Part shown: in pieces, positions 8,304 through 16,800 of the stretch
Numbering within the stretch: position 1 is the stretch's first letter
Layout: the number at the start of each line of letters is the position of its first letter
Source: Planctomycetota bacterium
Lineage (GTDB): Bacteria; Planctomycetota; J058
NCBI GenBank assembly: GCA_023954375.1
Contig: JAMLIC010000062.1
Location: 1 to 49,765 of the forward strand
Direction: 5' to 3'
DNA: 49,765 nt
The notes under the pieces: model-generated
Told to the model about the DNA's origin: nothing
Database searches by the model: none
Seen by the model: only the letters and a program-made list of their open reading frames with translations
Position numbers and translations under genes: made by a program

Positions 8304-9263
8304 TCATTCGACGGCGAGGACGACCTTCCCCACGTGCTCCGACCGCTCCACGACGCGGTGCGCCTCCTCGGCCGCCGTGATCGGCAGGACGCGGTCGACC
8401 ACGACGCGCAGCGTCCCGTCGTCGAGCAGCGGCCAGAGCCGCTCGCGGACGCGGGCGATCACCGCGGCCTTGCGCTCGGCGGGCAGGGCGCGGAGCGTGC
8501 TGCCGATCACGGTCAGGCGCCTGGCCAGGAGCGCCCCGAGCGGCAGCTCGCCCCGGGCGCCGCCCTGGAGGCCGATCACGACAAGCCGCCCGTCGTCGCG
8601 CAGGGCGTCGAGGTTGCGCGCGAGGTGGCTCGCGCCCATGCAGTCGAGCACGAGGTGGGCGCCGCCGGCGGCCCGCAGGCGGGCGACGAAGTCCTCCCGC
8701 GTGTGGTCGACGAGGCCGACGGCCCCGAGCGCGGCGCAGGCCTCGAGCTTCCGCGCGCTCCCGGCCGTGACCCACGGCGCGGCGCCGAGCGCGCGCGCGA
8801 CCTGCACGGCGGCCGTCCCCACGCCGCCCGCGCCGCCGTGGATCAGGGCGCGCTCGCCCGCGGCCAGGCGGCCGAGTTCGGCCAGGTTCAGCCAGGCCGT
8901 GACGAACACCTCCATGACCCCGCCGGCCGCGGGGAGCCCGACCGCCCGCGGCACGGGGAGGGCGTGCCGCGCGTCGACGACCACGCGCTCGGCGTAGCCG
9001 CCGCCGGCGAGGAGGGCCATGGCCTCGTCGCCCACCCGCCAGCCCGCGACGCCCTCGCCCACCGCCTCGACGACGCCGGCCGCCTCGAGGCCGAGCACCG
9101 GGCTGGCCCCGGGGGGCGGCGGGTAGCGGCCGGCGCGCTGCAGGAGGTCCGCCCGGTTGACCGAGGTGGCGCGCACGCGCAGGAGGAGCTCGCCCGGCCC
9201 GCAGGCCGGGTCCTCGACCTCGGCCCAGCGGAGCGCCGGTCCGTCGCACAGGATCGCCCGCAT
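8304..9263 (-). CDS. Zinc-free NAD(P)H:quinone oxidoreductase, PIG3/MDR family
   Basis: 319 residues of the medium-chain dehydrogenase fold. The GroES-like N-terminus contains VRATSVNRADLLQRAGRYPPPPG, the PIG3-type signature, then VLGLEAAGVVEAVGEGV. The Rossmann domain has LIHGGAGGVGTAAVQVARALG for NADP binding and later LQGGARGELPLGALLARRLTVIGSTLR. The structural and catalytic zinc ligands of alcohol dehydrogenases are missing, as expected for quinone reductases. The ATG at 9263 is preceded by AAGGAGG; upstream in-frame codons would run into the divergent lipoprotein promoter. It probably reduces quinones or enals using NADPH; the substrate cannot be read from sequence. It is convergent with the VWA pseudogene. 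Confidence 0.88.
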   Translation of the reverse strand: MRAILCDGPALRWAEVEDPACGPGELLLRVRATSVNRADLLQRAGRYPPPPGASPVLGLEAAGVVEAVGEGVAGWRVGDEAMALLAGGGYAERVVVDARHALPVPRAVGLPAAGGVMEVFVTAWLNLAELGRLAAGERALIHGGAGGVGTAAVQVARALGAAPWVTAGSARKLEACAALGAVGLVDHTREDFVARLRAAGGAHLVLDCMGASHLARNLDALRDDGRLVVIGLQGGARGELPLGALLARRLTVIGSTLRALPAERKAAVIARVRERLWPLLDDGTLRVVVDRVLPITAAEEAHRVVERSEHVGKVVLAVE

Positions 9264-9354
9264 GCCGCCCTCCTTCGTCGGGGCCAGCTTCGCACGACCG
9301 GGGTTAACCGGCCGGGCCGCTTCCCGTAGACTCCGCCTCTCCCGAGGAGCGCCC

Positions 9355-10431
9355 ATGTCCCGCCGTGCCGCCGCCCTGACCTGCCTGGCCCTGCTCGCCG
9401 GCTGCAACCTCACGGGGCCCACGGCGCTGCGTTACGGCCGCCAGGAGTACAACCTCGCGATCCAGCAGACGCAGAACGAGCAGCTCCTCCTGAACCTCGT
9501 GCGCCTGCGCTACCTCGACACGCCGCAGTTCCTCGAGGTCGGCTCGGTCACGGCCAACTACCAGTTCGAGGCCGGGATCGGCGGCACGGCGAACTTCCCC
9601 TACCGCCGCAACGACTTCACGACGAACACCTTCAACGCCAACGCCCGCATCGGCTGGCTCGAGCGCCCGACGATCACCATGCAGCCGCTGCAGGGGGAGC
9701 GCTTCGTCACGCAGATGCTCACGCCGATCCCGCTCGAGACGCTCCTCCTCCTCGTCCACAGCGGCTGGAGCATCGAGCGCGTCCTGCGCGTGTGCGTCCA
9801 GCACGTGGGCGGCGTGCCGAACGCCCCCACCGCCGCCGGCCCGGCGCCCGCGGTCGCGCCCGAGTTCCGCGAGTTCCAGCGCCTCGCCGCGCTCCTGCGG
9901 CGCATGCAGCTCGGGCGCGGCTTCGAGCTCGGGCTCGAGGGCGAGGAGGGCAAGCGCGAGCTCGTCCTGCGACTCACGGCGCAGGCCGCCGAGGACGACG
10001 CGAGCGAGCTGCGGGCCCTGCTCGGGCAGGCCGCCGACGCGCGCAAGGTGGTCCTCGTGCCGAGCCTCACCCGCGGCAGCGGCGAGCGCGTGGGGATCGG
10101 CACGCGCTCGCTCATGGGGGCGCTGTTCTACCTGTCGCAGGGCGTCCACGTGCCCGACGAGGACCTCGACCTGATCACGGTCACGCGGGGGGCGAGCGGG
10201 GCGCGCTTCGGGTGGGAGGAGGTCCTGGGCGGGCTGTTCCGCGTGAGCGCGGACGAGGCGCCGGAGGGCGGCGCGTCCGTGGGCATCTCCTACCGCGGCC
10301 ACGACTTCTACATCGCCGACCGCGACGTCTCGACCAAGGCGACCTTCGCGCTCCTGCAGCAGCTCGTGGCCCTGCAGGCGGGCAACGTCCAGGGCAGCGC
10401 GCCGGTGCTGACGATCTCGGTGGGCGGGTAG
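9355..10431 (+). CDS. Conserved lipoprotein of unknown function
   Basis: 358 residues starting with a short signal and lipobox (CLALLAGC, Cys19), so it should be lipid-anchored after export. The mature N-terminus carries a motif I recognise from a widespread uncharacterised family: ALRYGRQEYNLAIQQTQNEQ, then LLLNLVRLRYLDTPQFLEVGS. Beyond it are alternating strand-rich segments and a Glu/Leu-rich middle (FRLAALLRRMQ, AEDDASELRALL). No catalytic pattern is evident. The gene's stop lies two bases from the stop of the convergent FIST gene. The function is unknown; the localisation prediction is the firm part. Confidence 0.72.
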   Translation: MSRRAAALTCLALLAGCNLTGPTALRYGRQEYNLAIQQTQNEQLLLNLVRLRYLDTPQFLEVGSVTANYQFEAGIGGTANFPYRRNDFTTNTFNANARIGWLERPTITMQPLQGERFVTQMLTPIPLETLLLLVHSGWSIERVLRVCVQHVGGVPNAPTAAGPAPAVAPEFREFQRLAALLRRMQLGRGFELGLEGEEGKRELVLRLTAQAAEDDASELRALLGQAADARKVVLVPSLTRGSGERVGIGTRSLMGALFYLSQGVHVPDEDLDLITVTRGASGARFGWEEVLGGLFRVSADEAPEGGASVGISYRGHDFYIADRDVSTKATFALLQQLVALQAGNVQGSAPVLTISVGG

Positions 10432-10433
10432 GG

Positions 10434-11624
10434 TCAGGCCCCCGCGGGCCGGAAGATCCCGAACGAGCTCGTGTAGCCGTGCAGGTGGGTGGCGTCGCCC
10501 ACCGGGCCGATCTCGCCGCCGCAGAAGAAGCCGCCCAGGGGCACGTCGCCGAGCGCGCGGCGGAAGGCGCTCGAGTCGTGGTTCGGCGCCCCGAACAGGT
10601 GGCGCCCGCGCCCCGTGCAGGAGAACAGGAGCGCCCCGGCGGGCGGCGTCGCGGGCCCTCGACCGCGGTAGGCGTCGAGGTGCTCGCGCAGGTCCTCCTC
10701 GGCGGCCGCCGCGTCGCGGAGGAAGAAGCGCACCGTCTGCCCGGGGCGGAGGAGCGCGCCGACGGCGAGGGCGCCGCGCTCGGGGTCCGCGCCGAGGACG
10801 TTGCGGATCAGGTAGTCGCCGCGGCCGGTCGGCTCCTGGAGCGACGTCGAGGCGATCCCGAGGTGCAGCGAGTGCTGGAGGAGCTCCTGGTCCTCGGGCG
10901 ACAGCGCCTCGTAGAGCTCCGAGAGCACCTCGAGCGGCGGGCGGCCGTCGACCCCCTCGAGGACGTGGTCGTGGCAGCGGGTCACGGTCATGGGCGCGCC
11001 GACCCCGCGGCAGCCCTGCGCGACGACCGCGTCGACGGCGACGTCGCCCTGCAGGGCCACGCCGACGGCGCCCTGCGTGACGACGCCGCGGTCGACGAAG
11101 AGCGGGTCGCCGCGGCGCCCCGAGGCGAGGCCGCCGATCTTCACGCCGCCGGGGTAGGCGAAGTCGAGCCCCTGGAGCAGGTCGCGCGGGTCGAAGGTGG
11201 CGCCGTCGCAGAGGAGCACGAAGTGGGGCGGGGAGGCGGGCGGGGGCGCGGGCGGGACGCCGACGAGCTCGCGCCAGCCGCCCGGGCCGCGGTCGAGGTC
11301 GGGGAGGTCGCCCGGCCCGACGTGGAACGTGCGCAGCTCGACGCGCGGGAGGACGGCCGCCGTGACCGAGAGCGCCGGCCGCTGCTCCACCTCCTGCCCG
11401 TCGCCGATCACGCCGGCGCCGACGCAGCCGACGAGGGCGCGCGGCGCGAGGCGCTCGTGCAGCTCGCCCGGCAGGCGCGCGAAGTGGGGCCGCAGGTGCG
11501 GCGACGCGAACACGACCAGGAGGTCGGGGCGGGCGTCGCCCAGCCGGAGCCGCAGGGCCCGCTCGACCGCCTCCACGGCCGGCCGCAGCTCGAGCTCCTG
11601 CACGAGTGCCGACGCCCAGCGCAT
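10434..11624 (-). CDS. FIST-domain signal-sensing protein (FIST_N plus FIST_C)
   Basis: 396 residues without a signal peptide or membrane helix. The N-terminal half has the FIST_N pattern: DLLVVFASPHLR, ALVGCVGAGVIGDGQEVEQRPALSV, then FVLLCDGATFDPRDLLQGLDFAYPGGVKIGGLASG. The C-terminal half has FIST_C features: GVALQGDVAVDAVVAQGCRGVGAPMTVTRC and ALLFSCTGRGRHLFG, ending GGFFCGGEIGPVGDATHLHGYTSSFGIF. FIST proteins are proposed to bind small ligands such as amino acids and are often linked to signalling modules. Here the next upstream gene on the same strand is a Ser/Thr kinase 43 bases away, so the pair may be co-transcribed. The start at 11624 has GGAGGGG upstream. Confidence 0.88.
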   Translation of the reverse strand: MRWASALVQELELRPAVEAVERALRLRLGDARPDLLVVFASPHLRPHFARLPGELHERLAPRALVGCVGAGVIGDGQEVEQRPALSVTAAVLPRVELRTFHVGPGDLPDLDRGPGGWRELVGVPPAPPPASPPHFVLLCDGATFDPRDLLQGLDFAYPGGVKIGGLASGRRGDPLFVDRGVVTQGAVGVALQGDVAVDAVVAQGCRGVGAPMTVTRCHDHVLEGVDGRPPLEVLSELYEALSPEDQELLQHSLHLGIASTSLQEPTGRGDYLIRNVLGADPERGALAVGALLRPGQTVRFFLRDAAAAEEDLREHLDAYRGRGPATPPAGALLFSCTGRGRHLFGAPNHDSSAFRRALGDVPLGGFFCGGEIGPVGDATHLHGYTSSFGIFRPAGA

Positions 11625-11667
11625 GCGCCCCCTCCGCGGGCGAGTGTACCGCGCGCGGCGGGGGCGG

Positions 11668-12753
11668 TCACCTCACCGAGGTGAGGTCGAGGAGCGCGGG
11701 GTCGAGGCGCGCGACGCTCCCGTCCTCGAGCCGGACCCGCCAGCCGTCGGGCGAGCCGCCGAGCGACTCGAGGCGCCGCTCGACGCCGCAGGCCATCGTC
11801 ACGGCGAAGCGCCGCCCCGCGGGCGGGGGGGCGCGGTCGACGCCGAGCGCGGCCTCGAGCGCCTCGCGGAGGGCCAGCGCCGACGGCCAGCGGTCCGCCG
11901 GGTCCTTCTCGAGGGCGCGGAGGACCGCCGCCTCGAGGGCCGCCGGCACGCCGGGCGCCGCCGCCCGCAGGGGCGGCGGCGGCTCGGTCAGGTGCAGGAG
12001 GAGGAGCCGGTGCGCCTCGGCGCCGTGGAACGGCGTGGCGCCGGCGAGCATCTGGTAGAGCAGCACGCCCGTGGCGTAGACGTCGGTGCGCGCGTCGCAG
12101 GGCTCGCCCAGGCACTGCTCCGGGCTCATGGCGAGGGGCGAGCCGAGGATCTCGCCCGCGACGGTGAGCGTGCCGCAGTCGGGGAGGGCGCACAGGTCGA
12201 ACGCCTTGGCCAGCCCGAAGTCGAGCACGCGCGCGCGCCCGTGCGGCTCGACCATGACGTTGGCCGCCTTGACGTCGCGGTGGACGATCCCCAGCGCGTG
12301 CGCCGCGTGCAGCGCGTCGAGCACCTGCGTGGCGACGAACACCGCGCGCGCGGGCGTGAGCGGGCCCTCCTCGCGCAGGACCTCCGACAGCGGGCGGCCC
12401 GGGCACAGCGCCATGGCGAGCCACAGGACGCCGTCGTCGGCCTCGCCGTGGTCGAACGTGCTGACGGCGTTGGGGTGCGAGAAGGCGGCCGCGACGCGCG
12501 CCTCGCGGCGGAAGCGCTCGCGGACGCTCGCGTCGGGGGTCGCGTCGAGCACCTTCACCGCCACCAGGCGCTCGAGCCGCGCGTCGGCGGCCTCGTAGAC
12601 GCGGGCCATGCCGCCCCGCCCGAGCCGGCGCGTGAGCAGGTAGCGGCCGGCGAGCAGCGCCCCGACGAGCGGGTCCTCGCCGGGGGGGCGGCGCTGGCGC
12701 CGCGTGGGCGCCTCGTCGCGGGGGCATGCGAAGGGCAGGGTCGAGGAGCTCAT
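11668..12753 (-). CDS. Soluble Hanks-type Ser/Thr protein kinase
   Basis: 361 residues. The kinase domain spans about 36-300 with the glycine loop LGRGGMARVYEA, the lysine in VAVKVLD, IVHRDVKAANV (His at 158), LDFGLAKAF (Asp at 178) and GSPLAMSPEQCLG in place of the usual APE, followed by DVYATGVLLYQMLAG. All catalytic residues are present. No transmembrane helix follows; the last 60 residues form a short tail of strands (FAVTMACGVERRLESLGG, GWRVRLEDGSVARLDPALL) of unknown role. It lies upstream of the FIST gene in the same direction and divergent from the NYN-domain gene. Substrate unknown. Confidence 0.93.
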   Translation of the reverse strand: MSSSTLPFACPRDEAPTRRQRRPPGEDPLVGALLAGRYLLTRRLGRGGMARVYEAADARLERLVAVKVLDATPDASVRERFRREARVAAAFSHPNAVSTFDHGEADDGVLWLAMALCPGRPLSEVLREEGPLTPARAVFVATQVLDALHAAHALGIVHRDVKAANVMVEPHGRARVLDFGLAKAFDLCALPDCGTLTVAGEILGSPLAMSPEQCLGEPCDARTDVYATGVLLYQMLAGATPFHGAEAHRLLLLHLTEPPPPLRAAAPGVPAALEAAVLRALEKDPADRWPSALALREALEAALGVDRAPPPAGRRFAVTMACGVERRLESLGGSPDGWRVRLEDGSVARLDPALLDLTSVR

Positions 12754-12932
12754 GACGCCTCCGCCCGCCGCAGCGCAACGGGCGGGCCGAGCGGAACCCC
12801 CGGCGTGTCGCGGCGGCGCGCCGGGCGCGCGTCGAGGTTCGCGACGTGGCCGTCGTCGCCCGGGACGGGCCGCTCGCCGACCGATGGCGCACCTCCGGCC
12901 GGCCCTCTAGGATCGCGCGCCAGGAGGACGCG

Positions 12933-13487
12933 ATGCCCGAGGGGGACCTGGTCTACCTGCTCGTCGACGGCGAGAACATCGACCGGACCCTGGGGCAGAT
13001 CCTCGAGGCCAAGCCCAAGCCCGAGCAGCGGCCGCGCTGGGAGCGCGTGCGCGGGTTCGCCGAGCGGACCTTCGGGCGGCCCGCCCGGGCGCTCTTCTTC
13101 CTCAACGCCTGGCGCGGGCTCCCGGGGACGTTCATCCAGGCCCTGCGGATCGCCGGCTACGTGCCGATCCCCCTCTCGGGCGCCCCCGACCAGAAGGTCG
13201 TGGACATCGCCATGATCCGCACGCTGGAGGCGCTGTCCGCCCGCAAGGGCGACGTCGTCGTCGTCAGCCACGACGCCGACTTCCGCGAGGCCCTCGCCGG
13301 CCTGGCCGGGGGCGGGCGCCGCCTGGGCGTCCTCGCCTTCCGGGAGTACCTCGGCGGCGAGTACGTCGAGATCCCGGGCCTCGAGGTGTTCGACCTCGAG
13401 GACGACGCCAACGCGTTCGACGGCGCGCCCCTCCCGCGCGTCCGCGTCATCCCGATCGACCAGTTCGACCCCAGCCGCTACCTGTAG
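12933..13487 (+). CDS. NYN-domain (PIN-like) putative ribonuclease
   Basis: 185 residues. VYLLVDGENID near the N-terminus supplies the first acidic residue and Asn typical of NYN/LabA domains. APDQKVVDIAMIRTLEAL gives the second acidic position, and GDVVVVSHDADFREALAGLAGGGRRLGVLAF the third, with the usual SxDxDF-like turn. The family has the PIN fold and is expected to cut RNA with Mg2+. The C-terminus (DLEDDANAFDG...DQFDPSRYL) is an extension with no recognised domain. The ATG at 12933 is preceded by CAGGAGGACG. It is followed by the dispersed repeat at 13506. Confidence 0.82.
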   Translation: MPEGDLVYLLVDGENIDRTLGQILEAKPKPEQRPRWERVRGFAERTFGRPARALFFLNAWRGLPGTFIQALRIAGYVPIPLSGAPDQKVVDIAMIRTLEALSARKGDVVVVSHDADFREALAGLAGGGRRLGVLAFREYLGGEYVEIPGLEVFDLEDDANAFDGAPLPRVRVIPIDQFDPSRYL

Positions 13488-13505
13488 AGCAATGCGCTCG
13501 AGGGG

Positions 13506-13617
13506 TTCCGCTGCGCTCTCGACCCGCCAGAGCGAGGGATGGGGAGGCGCGGAACGGACCAAACACCATCGCCCGGGCACATGCGCCGATCGCGTCCCCG
13601 TCGCGAGCGCATCACTC
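13506..13617 (+). repeat. Dispersed intergenic repeat, copy A
   Basis: About 112 bp whose reverse complement closely matches 32287-32400. Shared blocks include CTCGACCCGCCAGAGCGAG, GATGGGGA, GCGGAAC, GCGCCGATCGC and CGCGAGCGCATCACTC. It can fold: 13505-13511 with 13549-13555 around 13514-13519/13529-13534, then a second hairpin formed by ATGCG/CGCAT arms. Apart from this copy and the promoter at 13660, the 339 bases between the NYN gene and the large kinase gene hold nothing I recognise. Confidence 0.75.
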
Positions 13618-13659
13618 GACGACGACCTCGCCGTAAGTCGTGACGCCGCCTGGGCCGCT

Positions 13660-13688
13660 TTGACAGGCCTGGGCGGTGGGAGTACAGT
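13660..13688 (+). promoter_or_regulatory. Sigma70-like promoter for the large kinase-TPR gene
   Basis: A perfect TTGACA (13660-13665) is followed after 17 bases by TACAGT (13683-13688). Transcription would start near 13695, leaving an untranslated leader of about 130 bases before the ATG at 13827. In sequence this GC-rich a consensus -35 at the right spacing is unlikely by chance, but it is unproven. Confidence 0.55.
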
Positions 13689-13826
13689 TGTCTCCGTGCC
13701 GTCGCTTCGACTGATGTCTCTGGATTCGCGTGACTTACACCCTGCGATCGACCCGCCGCGCCGCCGTCCCTTGCCCTCCGGGCGGGCCTCGCGCGAACAC
13801 CGAGAGACAGCCCCCGAGGTCCCACG

Positions 13827-16800
13827 ATGACGACCCAGACCCTGCACGCGAGCGAGATCGAGTACGGCCGCCTCGCGATCGAGCGGCGCCTCGTCACCCG
13901 GGAGCAGGTGCGCGAGTGCGCCGACCTGCGCGCCGCCGGGAAGGGCGATCACCTGGCGAAGGTGCTCGTCAGCAAGGGCTACATCGACCCGACCGCCGCG
14001 CGGCAGCTCCTGGCCGACCTGCAGAGCCGCTCCGGCTCCGGCTCGGGCGCCTACCCCGCGCCGGGGTCGGGGCCGGGGTCGGGCGCCTACGCGTCGCCCG
14101 TGGGCTCGGGCTCGTGGCCGCAGGGGGCGGCGGCCCCCGGCGGCGGGCTCGCGCTCGCCTGCCCGGCGTGCGGCGCCCGCGTGGCCGCCCACCCCGAGCA
14201 GGCCGGCCAGCGCGTGCGCTGCCCGGGCTGCGCCGGGCCCGTCGAGGTGCCGCGCGGCGCCGCGCCGCCGACCTTCCGCACGCAGGTGGTCGACGCGCAG
14301 GTGCGCCCCGGCGTGGCGCAGACGAACAGCGGCTCGGGCTCGGGCTTCTACGCCGCGCCGGCCGGCCCGCACGGCACGCACCGCCAGGGCGGGGGCGCGT
14401 TCGCCCTGCAGGAGGCCAACCGCGGCTACGTGCAGGGGCTCGGCGGGCACACGCCTGGCTCCGGCGCGCCGCCCATGCTCGCCAAGGACGTCGACTTCGA
14501 CCCGTCCGCCTACCAGGGCGAGCTGCCGGCGAACCTCGCCCCGGACGACCCGATCGCGCACGCCATGAGCGTGCGCACCAACGCCGACGGGTCGGTCGAG
14601 ACCGTCTTCGGGCCCTACGACATCATCGGCGAGATCGCCCGCGGCGGCATGGGCATCGTCTACCGCGCGCGGCAGCGCAGCCTGAAGCGCATCGTCGCGC
14701 TGAAGGTCATGAAGGAGGGCGAGAACGCCTCCGAGAAGCAGATCCGCCGCTTCAAGCGCGAGACCGAGGCGGCCGCCAAGCTCCAGCACCCGAACATCGT
14801 CGCCGTGCACGAGGTCGGCTGCCACGAGGGCTTCCACTACTTCACGATGGACCTGATCGAGGGCGAGGCCCTCGACGCGATCGTGAAGCGCGGCGAGAAG
14901 ATGCCGGTCGAGCGCGTCCTGCAGCTCGTGAAGGAGGTCGCGCAGGCGATCCACTACGCGCACGGCAAGGGGATCATCCACCGCGACCTCAAGCCGGCGA
15001 ACGTCCTCCTCGACACCGACGGGCACCCCAAGGTCACCGACTTCGGCCTGGCGAAGAACATCGACCACAAGTCGATGCTCACGCGCACGGGCGCGGTGGT
15101 CGGCACGCCCTTCTACATGCCGCCCGAGCAGGCGCGCGGCGACGTGGACATCGACCAGAAGGCCGACGTCTACGCGCTGGGCGTGATCCTCTACGAGCTC
15201 CTCACGCTCAAGCTCCCCTTCCACGGGGAGACGACGATGGAGGTCTACCACAAGATCCTCGAGGAGGAGCCGCTCCCGCCGCGCCGCCACGACTCGCGCA
15301 TCAACGCCGACGTGAACACGATCGTCCTCAAGGCCATGGAGAAGGACCTGTCGCGGCGCTACCAGACCGCGCTGGAGCTGGCCGAGGACATCGAGCGCTA
15401 CCTCAACGGCGACCCGATCAAGGCCCGGCCGCTGGGGCCGATCGGCCGGGGGATCAAGAAGGCGAAGAAGAACCTGCCGGTCGTGGTCGTCGGCGGCGTG
15501 ACGGCGCTGGCGCTCATGAGCGGCGGGGGCCTGTTCTACTGGCGCTGGCGCAAGACGCAGCAGTTCGAGGCCGAGCTCAACCGGCGCCACGAGTGGGAGA
15601 CCTTCGTCACCGAGGTCGGCAACCACGTGCTCGGCGCGCGCTCGCAGATCGCCGCCGGCGTGGCCCACCGCAAGGACCGGAACCCGGAGGGGGCGCTGGT
15701 CGACCTGCAGGAGGCCGTGCGGATCCTCGACGACCTGCCGCTCCTCACGCGCGAGTTCACCACCTGGAACACGACCGAGGCGCTCGAGGGCCACCTCGAG
15801 GAGCGCCGGCCCGAGATCGACGCGGTCTACCGCGACACCTACCTGGAGCAGGGGCGCGCCTACGTCGACAAGGGCGACCCCGAGAGCCTGGTGACGGCGC
15901 TCGGGCGGTTCCAGAAGGGGCTCGAGCACGAGCCCGGGTCGGCCGACGTGCTCCTGGAGGTCGGCCGGGTCGAGGCGCTGCAGGGCAAGTTCGAGCAGGC
16001 GCTGCGCACGTTCGAGGGGATCCTCGCGGCCGACTCGGCCCACGTCGACGCGCGGCTCGAGATGGGGCGGGTCCACGACCGGGCCGGGGCCTACGGGAAG
16101 GCCCTCGACTGCTACACGCACGTGATCGAGCGCGCGACCAAGCCCTACCGCGCCTACCTCCTGCGGGGGCAGACGTGGTTCGCGCTGGGCAAGTTCGAGC
16201 CCGCGCAGCAGGACTTCCAGAAGGTGGTCGACATCAAGGACGACCACTTCGAGGGCTACATCTGGCTCGGGCGGGCCAACCAGGCGCTCGGTCACCACGG
16301 CGAGGCGCTCGAGGCGCTCAACGAGTCGATCGACCTCAACCCCTCGCTGCCCGACGGCTACTACCACCGCGCGGAGCTCTACTCGGCGCAGCGCAAGCAC
16401 GCGGAGGCGATCAAGGACTACGAGGTCGCGATCTCGCGGGCGCGCGACTACCACCGGGCCTACCTGGGCCTGGGGCAGGCGCTCGAGTGGGTGCTCGACT
16501 ACGAGCGCGCGCGGCAGCAGTACGAGGACGTGCTCAAGGCCAGGGACCGCGAGGCGGCGCTGGTGGCGCCGGTGGCGCACGCCGCGCTCGCCGACCTGCT
16601 GCTGGTGCAGGCCGACCCGCTCGAGTGCGCGCAGGACGCCGAGGACAGGGCGCGCCTGGAGGCCGCGACGCCCGACGGGGCGCTCGGGCCGGCGCCGCCG
16701 CTCGAGCGCCTCCAGGCGGACGCCGAGCGTTTGCGGGCCGAGCGGCTCCGCGGCGCGCAGGAGGGCTTCACCCGCGCCCTCGAGCTGCAGCCGCGGCTGA

